Shown here one piece after another: positions 28,765-38,583 of a stretch of DNA of 56,477 nucleotides (position 1 is its first letter; each line of letters opens with the position of its first letter). This DNA comes from Bacteroidales bacterium (GTDB lineage: Bacteria; Bacteroidota; Bacteroidia; Bacteroidales; JAFGUD01). The DNA lies in assembly GCA_016936595.1 (NCBI GenBank), contig JAFGXO010000032.1, forward strand, positions 1 through 56,477, given 5' to 3'. Position numbers and translations under genes: made by a program. The notes under the pieces were generated by a model. That model saw only the letters and a list, made by a program, of their open reading frames with translations. It was not told the origin of the DNA and did no database searches.

Positions 28765-29256
28765 TTAAGTTCGTTCGTAAATAAAAAAATCATAATCATA
28801 CTTGTGTTTTTCGTCAGTTTTATTTTCAATTTTTTCTTTCAAATCCCAATTGTTGAAATTTATTTCCGGAAAAAAAACATCGGCATTAAAATCACCATAA
28901 ATACGAGTAATGTATAGTTTTTTAGCTTGATTTATAAATTGTTTGTATATTTCACTTCCTCCAATGATGAAGTTTTCTGATTGATTATCAAGATGTTGCC
29001 AAATGTCATCAATTTTGTTTACAATAATACAATTTTCGGCTATAAAGTTGGTGTTTGTTGTTAAAACAATATTTTTTCGTTTTGGTAACGCTCCGTTTGG
29101 TAAAGATTCAAAGGTTTTTCTGCCCATGATTATAGTTTTGTTCAAAGTGTTTTGTTTGAACCATTTTAAATCATTAGGTAAATTTGTTAACAGATTGTTT
29201 TTAAAACCAATAGCGTTATTGTTAGCTATTGCAACTATTATTGAAATTTTATACAT
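28765..29256 (-). CDS. folA: Dihydrofolate reductase
   Basis: ISIIVAIANNNAIGFKNNLLTNLPNDLKWFKQNTLNKTIIMGRKTFESLP; FIIGGSEIYKQF. Confidence 0.95.
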   Translation of the reverse strand: MYKISIIVAIANNNAIGFKNNLLTNLPNDLKWFKQNTLNKTIIMGRKTFESLPNGALPKRKNIVLTTNTNFIAENCIIVNKIDDIWQHLDNQSENFIIGGSEIYKQFINQAKKLYITRIYGDFNADVFFPEINFNNWDLKEKIENKTDEKHKYDYDFFIYERT

Positions 29257-29386
29257 GTAAAATATTCTATTTGGGTGTAAAATTTAATAAGAGATAAATT
29301 TAATGAGATTAAAATCTATTTTTAGATACATTACCTCTTTAGTACGGCAAAGAAACTTAAATTACAAAAGAAATCAAAACAAAATA

Positions 29387-29416
29387 TTGAAAACTAAAGC
29401 TGTTTGTGTATTTTTG
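29387..29416 (+). promoter_or_regulatory. Predicted promoter of rbfA (TTG-N19-TATTTTTG)
   Basis: Consensus -33/-7 Bacteroidetes elements with correct spacing, 24 nt upstream of ATG 29440. Confidence 0.5.
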
Positions 29417-29439
29417 CAAAAATTATAAACAGAATAATT

Positions 29440-29796
29440 ATGAGCGGATTAAGACACCAACGAATAACAAAACAAATACACAAAGATTTATCGGATATTT
29501 TTATTAGAATAAATAAAACACATTTTCAGGGTAAAATGATAAGCATTTCGGAGGTTAGATTAACTCCTGATTTATCTATTGCCAAAACTTATATCAGCGT
29601 TTTCCCTTCTTCCGAAGGACAAACTATTGTTGACGAAATTGAAACAATGACAAGCCAAATTCGTTTAGAGCTCGGTAATAAGATACGACATCAGGTCAGA
29701 AAAGTTCCCGAATTACGTTTTTATCTTGATGTTTCTTTTGATGAAATGGAAAAAATTGACAAGTTACTAAAAGGGGGTACCGATAATCAAGAATAA
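29440..29796 (+). CDS. rbfA: Ribosome-binding factor A (start at ATG 29440 rather than 29404)
   Basis: MSGLRHQRITKQIHKDLSDIF; SISEVRLTPDLSIAKTYISVFP; RHQVRKVPELRFYLDVSFDEMEKIDKLL. Confidence 0.9.
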   Translation: MSGLRHQRITKQIHKDLSDIFIRINKTHFQGKMISISEVRLTPDLSIAKTYISVFPSSEGQTIVDEIETMTSQIRLELGNKIRHQVRKVPELRFYLDVSFDEMEKIDKLLKGGTDNQE

Positions 29797-29801
29797 AATT
29801 T

Positions 29802-30671
29802 ATGGCTGATAACGTTAAAAATAAAAGGTTTAAACTTGCAAATTCATACATTATTTCATCAATAAGTATAACCTTTGTGTTGTTAATCCTTGGTTTTTTT
29901 TCTTTGTTTCTTTTTAACACAAAAGACTTATCGGTTAATGCAAAAGAAAGTGTGATTGTAACTATTTTTTTAAAACCCGACGCCCAACAAGGCGAAATCG
30001 ACGTTTTAAGAAATCAAATTGCAGCCGAAAATTATTGCAAAGAAATTAAACTTGTTTCCCCTGGTGATGCATTGGAGGATTTAAAAGATGAATTGGGTGA
30101 AGATATTGTTGATGTTTTAGATCATAATCCGTTGCCAACAACAATAAATTTGAATTTGTATGCTGATTATTCAAATACCGATAGTTTGCAATTTATTGAA
30201 ACCGATATTAAACAAAGTTCGATTGTTGACGATGTATTTTACAACAGATCAATGATTTATCAATTAGATAAAAATGTCAAAAAAATAACGGTTGTTGTGC
30301 TTGTGCTGGAAATTTTACTTCTTTTAATGGCTACATCGCTAATAAGTAATACCGTAAGGCTTTTAATTCATTCAAAACGTTTTGAAATAAAAACCATGCA
30401 ACTTGTTGGAGCTACTTCAAAATTTATATTAAAACCCTTTTTAATAACCAGTTTTTGGCATGGTTTACTTAGTTCTCTTTTTGCAATTTCGGCTTTGATT
30501 ATTGCAATTTTGTATTATCAAAGCAGTGTTGACGATATTATAAAAATTGGTCATCTCGAAGAAGTTTTTGGAGTGGTTTTACTTGCCGGAATTTCGTTAA
30601 CTGTTCTTTCAACAATTTTTTCGGTAAGAAAATACCTAATTTCTTCATCGGAAGATTTATTTTTTAATTAG
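29802..30671 (+). CDS. ftsX: Cell division protein FtsX
   Basis: 289 aa; LVGATSKFILKPFLI; 4 TM with extracytoplasmic domain; follows rbfA. Confidence 0.85.
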   Translation: MADNVKNKRFKLANSYIISSISITFVLLILGFFSLFLFNTKDLSVNAKESVIVTIFLKPDAQQGEIDVLRNQIAAENYCKEIKLVSPGDALEDLKDELGEDIVDVLDHNPLPTTINLNLYADYSNTDSLQFIETDIKQSSIVDDVFYNRSMIYQLDKNVKKITVVVLVLEILLLLMATSLISNTVRLLIHSKRFEIKTMQLVGATSKFILKPFLITSFWHGLLSSLFAISALIIAILYYQSSVDDIIKIGHLEEVFGVVLLAGISLTVLSTIFSVRKYLISSSEDLFFN

Positions 30672-30737
30672 CTTTAATTTTTTTGATTATTAGCTGAAAC
30701 TTCAATTTGCATTTAAATATTTTAAACAACTAAAAAT

Positions 30738-31589
30738 ATGAAACTTTTTTCTATAGAAACCGGAAATTTTAAACTCGATGGCGGTGCAATGTTTGGCGTT
30801 GTGCCTAAAGTTTTGTGGAATAAAATATATCCCGCCGATGAAAATAATCAATGCGACTGGGCTATGCGATGCTTGCTTGTTGATGATGGCAACCATAAAA
30901 TACTTATTGATACGGGAGTAGGAGACAAACAAGATGAAAAGTTTCTTAAAAATTTTGGGCTTTTTGGTGATGACACTATGATTGGTTCGCTTGCTAAACA
31001 TGGCTATAAACCCGAAGATATAACCGATGTTGTTCATACTCACTTACATTTTGACCATGCAGGTGGAACAATAAAATATGACCAAAATAAAAAACTTGTA
31101 CCAACTTTTCCTAATGCAACGTTGTGGGTAGGTAAAGAACATTGGAACGAAGCAACAAACGCAAATGAACGCGAAAGAGCTTCATTTTTAAAAGAAAATA
31201 TTCTTCCTATGCAAGAAAGCGGAAAATTAAAGCTTATTGATGAAGAATGTGAACTTTTCCCAAATTTTCATGTAAAGTTTTTTTACGGACACACAATTGG
31301 GCAGCTTATTCCACACATAAATTTTAACGGAAAATGGATTGTTTACGGAGCCGATTTATTTCCGTCGAGTGCACATATTTATGAACCTTATATTATGGGT
31401 TACGATATGAACGCCCGACAAACTTTAGCCGACAAAAAACGTTTTTTTGCTGAGGCTCACGAACATAACTATACAATATTTTTTGAACATGATATTTATA
31501 ACGAATGTGCAACGCTACTTAAAACAGAACGTGGAACTAAAGTGAAAGAAACTTTTTCGTTACAAGATTTTATTTCACAAAGTAGATAG
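30738..31589 (+). CDS. MBL-fold metallohydrolase
   Basis: DVVHTHLHFDHAGG; GHTIGQLIPHI; WIVYGADLFPSSAHI. Confidence 0.9.
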   Translation: MKLFSIETGNFKLDGGAMFGVVPKVLWNKIYPADENNQCDWAMRCLLVDDGNHKILIDTGVGDKQDEKFLKNFGLFGDDTMIGSLAKHGYKPEDITDVVHTHLHFDHAGGTIKYDQNKKLVPTFPNATLWVGKEHWNEATNANERERASFLKENILPMQESGKLKLIDEECELFPNFHVKFFYGHTIGQLIPHINFNGKWIVYGADLFPSSAHIYEPYIMGYDMNARQTLADKKRFFAEAHEHNYTIFFEHDIYNECATLLKTERGTKVKETFSLQDFISQSR

Positions 31590-31612
31590 AAAGCATATAA
31601 GAAAAAAATATT

Positions 31613-32743
31613 TTGGGAATCTATATTCACATACCATTTTGTGCATCAAAGTGTAGATATTGCGATTTTTTTTCGAGAGTTGTTAATAATGAGCAAGATA
31701 AAGATGCTTATGTTGACGCTTTGTGCCAAGAAATAAAGTTACAGAAAAATTATCTTGATACTTTAAAAATTGATACTCTTTATTTTGGTGGAGGAACACC
31801 CTCTGTGTTGAGTATTAAGCAATTAGAGCGTTTATTTGCAGCTATATTTCAGGTTTTTGAGTTAGAAAAAAACAATGAAATAACCCTTGAAGCAAATCCT
31901 GAAGATTTGAATATTTTTTATCTGAAAAATTTAAAAAAATACACGCCGATTAATAGGTTAAGTGTTGGTTTACAGTCTTTTAGTGATGCAGAGTTGGATT
32001 TTATGAATCGTAAACATTCTGTTGAAACATCTATTTTGGCAATAAAAAATGCACAAAAAACAGGTTTTGAGAATATAACAGGAGATTTAATATTTGGTTT
32101 ACCAAATCAAACTTTAGAGCAATGGAATAATAATTTAAAACAATTTTTTGAGCTTAATATACCTCATCTTTCTGCGTATAGTTTAACAATAGAAGAGGGA
32201 ACAGTGTTTGGGCTTTGGAAAAAGAATAACAAAATTAAAGAAGTTGATGAAGAATTAAGCTTAAAAATGTACGAAACTTTGATTCTTGAAGCAGAAAAAA
32301 AAGGCTATCAACATTATGAAATTTCAAATTTTGCAAAAGATGGATTTATAGCAAAACACAATTCATCATACTGGACAGGGCAAAAATATATTGGAGTAGG
32401 GGCTTCGGCACATTCTTTTAATCAAAAATCACGACAGTGGAATGTTGCAAATATTAAACAATATATTGCTTCGATAAAAAATGGAATAATACCAGCCGAA
32501 ATTGAAATTTTATCAGAAAAAGATAAATTTAACGAATATATTCTTACGGGATTAAGAACTTATAATGGTTTGTGTTTGAGTAAATTAGAACTGGAATTTG
32601 AACAATTTTACAAAAAAATAAAACAAACTTTGTTTAACTTCGTAAATAGTAATTTTATAGATTTTAAAAATAATAGGTTCATTTTATCTTCAAAAGGAAA
32701 ATTTTTATCGGACGCTATAATGTCGGATTTAATATTGTTATAA
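31613..32743 (+). CDS. hemW: Radical SAM heme chaperone HemW (TTG start)
   Basis: GIYIHIPFCASKCRYCDFFS; LYFGGGTPSVLS; RLSVGLQSFSDAEL; FGLPNQTLEQW. Confidence 0.93.
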   Translation: MGIYIHIPFCASKCRYCDFFSRVVNNEQDKDAYVDALCQEIKLQKNYLDTLKIDTLYFGGGTPSVLSIKQLERLFAAIFQVFELEKNNEITLEANPEDLNIFYLKNLKKYTPINRLSVGLQSFSDAELDFMNRKHSVETSILAIKNAQKTGFENITGDLIFGLPNQTLEQWNNNLKQFFELNIPHLSAYSLTIEEGTVFGLWKKNNKIKEVDEELSLKMYETLILEAEKKGYQHYEISNFAKDGFIAKHNSSYWTGQKYIGVGASAHSFNQKSRQWNVANIKQYIASIKNGIIPAEIEILSEKDKFNEYILTGLRTYNGLCLSKLELEFEQFYKKIKQTLFNFVNSNFIDFKNNRFILSSKGKFLSDAIMSDLILL

Positions 32744-32796
32744 AATAAACAAATAATAAAAAACAATTCAATTTTATAAACATAAGATATTTTTAA

Positions 32797-33090
32797 ATGG
32801 AAATAATAGTAAATCATGCTTTAGAAACTCAGGAAGCAAAAAATAGAATTTTAAAATTAGCCGATGAACTTAAAAAAGACTACGGTAATCAGATAACAAA
32901 TTATTCTGAAACATGGAAAGAAAACACGGCCGACATTGCATTTAAAGCAATGGGTTTGAGCATAAAAGGAACATTAAACATATTGCCTAACAAAGTAACA
33001 ATGAACGGTAAAGTACCATTAATGGCAAAACCTTTTCAAGGGCAAATAGAAAGTTTAATAAAAACAAAGTTAGCTGAACTGTTGGCATAA
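32797..33090 (+). CDS. Polyhydroxyalkanoic acid system-like family protein
   Basis: 97 aa; KILKLADELKKDYG-type N-terminus, IADIAFKAMGLSIKGTLNI..., PFQGQIESLIKTKL. Confidence 0.65.
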   Translation: MEIIVNHALETQEAKNRILKLADELKKDYGNQITNYSETWKENTADIAFKAMGLSIKGTLNILPNKVTMNGKVPLMAKPFQGQIESLIKTKLAELLA

Positions 33091-33183
33091 AAAAGAGAAT
33101 TTCAGAAACAAAAGTATAATTTTAATATAGTCTAAAGCCTGTATAATATGTTAATAATCAATATGTTATGCAGGTTAACTTAT

Positions 33184-33266
33184 CTTATATGCCCTTATGT
33201 AGTTCAAAAAACCTTATGTGATCTTATGTTCCTTATATGGTTCAAAAACTTATGTGGTTCAAAAAT
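33184..33266. repeat. Short degenerate direct repeats (CTTATGTRGTTCAAAAA type)
   Basis: CCTTATGTAGTTCAAAAAACCTTATGTGATCTTATGTTCCTTATATGGTTCAAAAACTTATGTGGTTCAAAAA. Confidence 0.7.
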
Positions 33267-33268
33267 AA

Positions 33269-34087
33269 CTAAAAATTAAAATTATCAGGATCAGGACCAA
33301 CTCTCATATTTTTATTCAAACCACATATTTGATTCATCTCATCAGCAGATAATTCAAAGTCAAAAATATCAATACTTTGGGTAATTCTTGAGGTATTTGT
33401 AGATTTAGGTATTGCAATCAATCCACGTTGAATATGCCAACGTAATACAACCTGAACAGCCGTTTTATTGTGTTTTTTTCCTATTTCCTGTAGCAACGAA
33501 TCGTTTGCTACGCTGCCTTTTGCAATTGGCGACCAAGCTTCAACAACAATATCATTTTTTTTACAAAATTCAGTTAAAGATTTTTGAGTTAAATACGGGT
33601 GAAGTTCAATTTGATTAACCGCAGGAATAACCGTAGCTGTTTTAAACAATTGCTCAAGATGATGAACATGAAAATTACTAACACCAATATTCTTCACACG
33701 CCCATCGTTGTATAATTTTTCCATTGCACGCCATGTTTCCAACATCGTTGATTTTTCTTTAGGCCAATGAATAAGGTATAAGTCTAAGTAATCAGTTTGA
33801 AGTTTTTTTAAAGTTCGTTCAAAAGAACGTAAAGTTGTTTCGTAACCTTGTTCGCTATTCCAAACCTTTGATGTAATGAATAAATTGTAGCGTTTAGCAC
33901 CGAACTTTTTTAACGAATTACCAATTTCCTGCTCATTAGCATATATTTCGGCTGTATCAATTAAGGTAAAGTTGTTTTTTAGAGCCGATTCAATAGCATT
34001 ATCAACATCCGAAGGTTTTGTGATTTTGTATGTTCCAAGTCCTAAAGACGGAATTTTATTTTGATTATTAAGAGTGAAATGTAACAT
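33269..34087 (-). CDS. Aldo/keto reductase
   Basis: IPSLGLGTYKI; LIDTAEIYANEQEIG; LYLIHWPKEKS; KNIGVSNFHVHHLEQL; IPKSTNTSRI. Confidence 0.95.
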   Translation of the reverse strand: MLHFTLNNQNKIPSLGLGTYKITKPSDVDNAIESALKNNFTLIDTAEIYANEQEIGNSLKKFGAKRYNLFITSKVWNSEQGYETTLRSFERTLKKLQTDYLDLYLIHWPKEKSTMLETWRAMEKLYNDGRVKNIGVSNFHVHHLEQLFKTATVIPAVNQIELHPYLTQKSLTEFCKKNDIVVEAWSPIAKGSVANDSLLQEIGKKHNKTAVQVVLRWHIQRGLIAIPKSTNTSRITQSIDIFDFELSADEMNQICGLNKNMRVGPDPDNFNF

Positions 34088-34239
34088 AATAAATTTTTTA
34101 CGACAAAGATAAAATTCAATCTAATGTTTGCAATGAATTTTTGCAATATTTATTACTTTTGACTAATCCTAAAATTTTTAAAAGGGGCGTTCTATAATAT
34201 CATAAACTACAAAAAACTAAACTGTAAAACTAATATAAA

Positions 34240-35040
34240 ATGACATTAAAAGACTTGATAATCAATTATTTAATTGAAAACAAAGAGCTTTTTACAACGC
34301 ATAAAGCATATATTTTTCCGGATATTCCGGCCGAAAAGTTATCGACAGTAAAAGAAAATCAAAAAATAGGTGAAAATGAACAAATTTTGTGGGTTGTTGA
34401 TTTAACCTTGTCGGGGAAAGCTGATAACAGCCTTATTTTTACCGAAACAGGGATTTATTATTTTTCAAAACTGATAGGAGTAGTAACCGAAAAAAACGTT
34501 TTATGGGCAGAAATATCTGATTCTTTTTACGACAAAAAAAGAGGATTTGTTATTATAAAATCTACCGGCGACGAGCTTGTGTTTGAAAGAATGCATTTTG
34601 ATGTTTTTTATAAAAAAGAAGATGATTTAATTGATGCACGAGTAAAATTATTACAAAAAGTTAAAGATTTTGTTGAATTAAAACCTCAAGAAATTCCTGT
34701 AACCAACAACGAAAAAGATTTTATTGAAGACATAAAATTTATGCTCTACAACGATGGAATAATTGAAGAAACAGAAAAAAGTATATTAACAGTGTTGAAA
34801 AACAATTATAATATTGATGAAATTAGAGCACAAGAGTTGATAAAATCGGCAGAAGAGGAATATCAAACTTCGCCAGAAAAGATGTTTATTGATGAAGTTA
34901 ATAAAATATTAGACTCCAAAGCCCAAATATCAGAATCGGAAAACAGAGCTCTTGATTTTTTTGCTCAGAAATTAAATTTGAATACTCAAACTGTTCAAAA
35001 ACTTAAACAAATTGCCGTTGATAAAAAACAAATTTATTAG
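34240..35040 (+). CDS. Hypothetical protein with PH-like N-terminal half and helical C-terminal half
   Basis: 266 aa ORF; alternating strands in residues 40-130, then helical segments. Confidence 0.5.
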   Translation: MTLKDLIINYLIENKELFTTHKAYIFPDIPAEKLSTVKENQKIGENEQILWVVDLTLSGKADNSLIFTETGIYYFSKLIGVVTEKNVLWAEISDSFYDKKRGFVIIKSTGDELVFERMHFDVFYKKEDDLIDARVKLLQKVKDFVELKPQEIPVTNNEKDFIEDIKFMLYNDGIIEETEKSILTVLKNNYNIDEIRAQELIKSAEEEYQTSPEKMFIDEVNKILDSKAQISESENRALDFFAQKLNLNTQTVQKLKQIAVDKKQIY

Positions 35041-35353
35041 AATAGTGAACTATCTTTTTTATAAAACAGAAAAAAATATAAACATATTTTAACTTACATG
35101 TTAAGATTTTTAGATTTGTTATGTTAATTATTTTGGCCGTATTTAAGGTTTTTATGAAAATACTTTTAAAAAACAATTAAATAATTGATAAATTGTTTGG
35201 TTTATTGCCTTTTTTTTTATTTATATTTGTACTCGAAACTAAATGCCGGTTTTTTCGTTTCAAACGTTCTATGGATATATAAATATAAGATTATTAAGCT
35301 TGTCATTTGTATCCTTTAAAATAAATTATTTTTTAACTTTTAAAAAACAATAA

Positions 35354-35755
35354 AATGAAACATTTCTTTCGATTTCAATAGTAGTTTTAATATTGTTCTT
35401 GTTTGGAGTTAGCTCTTGCGAAAAATAATCAGAGTTGAAACTTGCAAATGAGAACGATAATAGTAGTTCTGAATTATTTAAAAATTGGATAAAAGAGAAT
35501 ACTATTCTTGTTGATTCTAATTTTATTGATGATAGTGGTTGTAATGGCTCTCTTTATGAAACAAGTTCTAAGCAGCAATTTTTTATTCCAAATTCAAATA
35601 TTCAAAAGATTATTGTGGAATCTGTTGAATATGCTATGGCAGTTGATTTTGGAGATGATAATATAACTTGTTCAGGAGTTGGAGGTTGTTGTAATATTTA
35701 TACCTATGGCAATGGTGTAACGATTAGAATAAATCCGAATTGTTTGCATTATTAA
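35354..35755 (+). pseudogene. Disrupted small lipoprotein gene
   Basis: ATGAAACATTTCTT then frame change; SIVVLILFLFGVSSCEK followed by in-frame TAA, then open frame SELKLANENDNSSS... to 35755. Confidence 0.6.
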
Positions 35756-35765
35756 AGATTTATTT

Positions 35766-35795
35766 ATCTATGGGGCAGTTTACAGCCCCATGGAT
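35766..35795 (+). terminator. Strong hairpin between disrupted lipoprotein and next gene
   Basis: ATCTATGGGGC-agtttaca-GCCCCATGGAT, 11-bp stem with one G-U; weak T-tract. Confidence 0.5.
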
Positions 35796-35810
35796 TTAAA
35801 CAAACTTATC

Positions 35811-37442
35811 ATGACAAAAAATAATTTTTTCATTTATGTGTTAATAATAGCAATATCAAGCCGTAATCGTGTTAATAATACCATTGAGGAGATGGTTTTG
35901 CTTCCTGTGGATAGTATTGAACTTGATTTAATTGATTTTTCTAAGAATGTTATTTCTGACATGCAATTATATGAAAAAGATTCTTTATTAATGCTTTTTT
36001 TATACACAAAAAGTAGTAATATTGCTGTTTATAATTTTACAGAAAAAGAATTAGTTGCTCAAGTTCCGTTACAAAAAAACAAACAATTACATTCATTTTA
36101 TGTCAAAAACTTTGATAGTATTTTTGTTTTTTACAACTCTTTTTTTTATCATGGTTACTCTGATAGTTTATTTCAACTGATTGATATTGAAGGGAATGTG
36201 AAAGAAATATATCCATTAAACAACACCTTTTTTAAAACAGAAACTAATGATATTTCAATTTTTGATTCGTATTATCCTCATGTTATTTTTCATAAAATTG
36301 TTTTTTTAAAAAACACCTTATATTTTTTGGTGTCAAAATATAATCAGTATAGTCTTGGAGATAGTTTATCTCGTTCATCGGAATTACCTCCTGTTGGTTC
36401 TATAAATATTGACAATAAAAATTTTACTCCCATTAATTTTAATTTTGTTTTTCCTCATGAAAATCAATTTTATCCGCAATCCTTTAATCATTATTTTATA
36501 ACAAATGCTTTGAACGGAGATGTTTTATTTTACACTAAATATTCAAATATTATTCAAAAATTTGATATTTCAAAAAAAACGATTTCGTCGTATTTGCTAA
36601 AATCCGAAATATTAGACACCATACCTCCTGAGGAAGATGAAAGAAATTGTAATCAAATTAATTATATTCAAAATAAAGGTTCTTTTAATACAATTTATTT
36701 TGATAAATTCTTAAATCTATATTTTAGAACAATTTTATTGCCTAAAAAGACTTTTAAAAATGATTTATTTATTGTTGCCGATTCTAATTTTAAAAAAATA
36801 GGAGAGGGGATAATTCCTTCAGGATATAGCTCTAATATGTTGTTTTATAACGATTATGTAATTTTGTGGGATAAGGCTAAAACTTATGCAACGGAAGGGA
36901 AAATATATTTTACCAAATTTAAGATTCAACAAAAACTTTTTAATAAGGATAGTATTTTAAAAACAATTTCAATATCTGACGCACTCGATACGCTTAAATG
37001 CAGTATTCCCTCAAATGACACAGCAACAATTGCTATTCGTCCATTTTTAGATAGTTATATTATTAAAGAATCATTCTGTGTGTTAATAGTTCCTTTTATG
37101 TATAGTTGCCCTTCGTGTAAAGATTATGCTGTTAATTTTTATTCTTTAAATAAAGATGTTTTTTATAATTCCAATGTATTTTTATTGTTTGATTCTCAAA
37201 ATGTTTCTGGTTTAAAATCATATACAAATTCTTTTAATTTAAGATTAGAAAATAAAAATATTTTATTGGATTCGCTTGGTTTGTATTCTAATTATATTGT
37301 TAATGGGTATTTTAACCCGAGAGTAGTGGTTGTTTGTAAAAATATAGTTGTTTATGATAAAACTTATAAACCCGATGAGATGGAAAATATTGCAACTCCT
37401 ATATTTAAGTTTGTTTTAAACCAGATGTGTGACAGCCTTTGA
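35811..37442 (+). CDS. Propeller-like (DUF4221-like) protein with C-terminal thioredoxin-like CPSC domain; likely start ATG 35811
   Basis: FFIYVLIIAISSRN signal-like N-terminus; repeating strand units; CVLIVPFMYSCPSCKDYAVNF. Confidence 0.55.
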   Translation: MTKNNFFIYVLIIAISSRNRVNNTIEEMVLLPVDSIELDLIDFSKNVISDMQLYEKDSLLMLFLYTKSSNIAVYNFTEKELVAQVPLQKNKQLHSFYVKNFDSIFVFYNSFFYHGYSDSLFQLIDIEGNVKEIYPLNNTFFKTETNDISIFDSYYPHVIFHKIVFLKNTLYFLVSKYNQYSLGDSLSRSSELPPVGSINIDNKNFTPINFNFVFPHENQFYPQSFNHYFITNALNGDVLFYTKYSNIIQKFDISKKTISSYLLKSEILDTIPPEEDERNCNQINYIQNKGSFNTIYFDKFLNLYFRTILLPKKTFKNDLFIVADSNFKKIGEGIIPSGYSSNMLFYNDYVILWDKAKTYATEGKIYFTKFKIQQKLFNKDSILKTISISDALDTLKCSIPSNDTATIAIRPFLDSYIIKESFCVLIVPFMYSCPSCKDYAVNFYSLNKDVFYNSNVFLLFDSQNVSGLKSYTNSFNLRLENKNILLDSLGLYSNYIVNGYFNPRVVVVCKNIVVYDKTYKPDEMENIATPIFKFVLNQMCDSL

Positions 37443-37524
37443 TATTTAAATTGTTTTTATATGTTGGGCTTTTAATTTTGATTTAAAAGGTTACATTTGT
37501 GTACATCTTAAAAATCCAAAACCC

Positions 37525-38583
37525 ATGAAAATAAAATTATTTTATTTTGCATTATTGCTTTCAATTTTTGCATTTTCTTGCAAACCGTATAGTCGAGATA
37601 ATAATGATAACAATCAAGATGTTGATGAACAAGATACAACTCAGAGTAGTTTTAATAATAATGATGTTGATTTTGAATTTGCCTTTGTATCATCAAATAA
37701 ATATATTGTTCTTGAAGCAGATGCAGACACAGCTATTTCAACCGGGAAAGCCTATTCTCCAATAGGTTATGCTGATTACAGGTATTCAGCGGTTAGAGAT
37801 ATTTCGGCAGATTTTGTGCCAAGTGAATATCAAAATATTGTTGGAAAAACTGTGTTGGTAAGTACAAAAGCCGGAGATGTTTTTGAAGTTAAAATAACTT
37901 CTGTTAAAATGATAGCCGATTGTATTCCGCATTTTGGCACAGTTCAAACATGGGACGGATATCTGGACGGCAACAAATATACCGATGCACAAAAAGCGGC
38001 TCAAATTTGGAACATGGGAGACCATTTTGTTGTTGCCGAATTTGAAACATCTGAACAAATTGATGATGAAATAGTTTTTGCTGTTCCCGATAATGATATT
38101 AAACCTTTTGTTTATCCTTCTTCGGATAAAAATTCTGAAAAAGTTGCTATGAGACAACGTATTTTAGATGGTTTGTCAGGCACAAAAATTTTTAATAATT
38201 ATCAAAATATGTATGTTGAATATGATGATACAGGCCAAAAATGGTGGAATAATTCAGATATTTATGAGGTTTTTTCTTTTATTGAAACAAAACCAAATGA
38301 AATTTATGTAGCACTATATCAGGCTCTTGGTAATCCTTGTGGAGGAGAGTATTTTTATACAGCTTTTTCAGTTTCAAAATTTAGAACAGATGGTTTGATT
38401 GAAACAATGTATTTAACCGAACAAGGTTTTGATTTGGTTTTAGCAATTGATTATAATGGAGATGGCGAATTAGAATATATAGTAGATAATTTTTACGGAA
38501 AACGTATTTTGATTTTTTTGGGCGAGCCCGATTGGGTAAACAAATTTGAATGGACTATTCCGTTTTTAGATTGTCCTTGTTAA
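37525..38583 (+). CDS. Lipoprotein of unknown function
   Basis: LLSIFAFSC lipobox; D/N-rich linker; 352 aa. Confidence 0.6.
   Translation: MKIKLFYFALLLSIFAFSCKPYSRDNNDNNQDVDEQDTTQSSFNNNDVDFEFAFVSSNKYIVLEADADTAISTGKAYSPIGYADYRYSAVRDISADFVPSEYQNIVGKTVLVSTKAGDVFEVKITSVKMIADCIPHFGTVQTWDGYLDGNKYTDAQKAAQIWNMGDHFVVAEFETSEQIDDEIVFAVPDNDIKPFVYPSSDKNSEKVAMRQRILDGLSGTKIFNNYQNMYVEYDDTGQKWWNNSDIYEVFSFIETKPNEIYVALYQALGNPCGGEYFYTAFSVSKFRTDGLIETMYLTEQGFDLVLAIDYNGDGELEYIVDNFYGKRILIFLGEPDWVNKFEWTIPFLDCPC

Noticed and set aside
29404-29439. Upstream extension of RbfA in the ORF track
   Set aside because: Overlaps the predicted TAnnTTTG promoter element; ATG 29440 gives the canonical MSGLRHQRI start
31613-31615. 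TTG start of hemW as an anomaly
   Set aside because: TTG initiation is common enough and the N-terminus GIYIHIPFC aligns with the family
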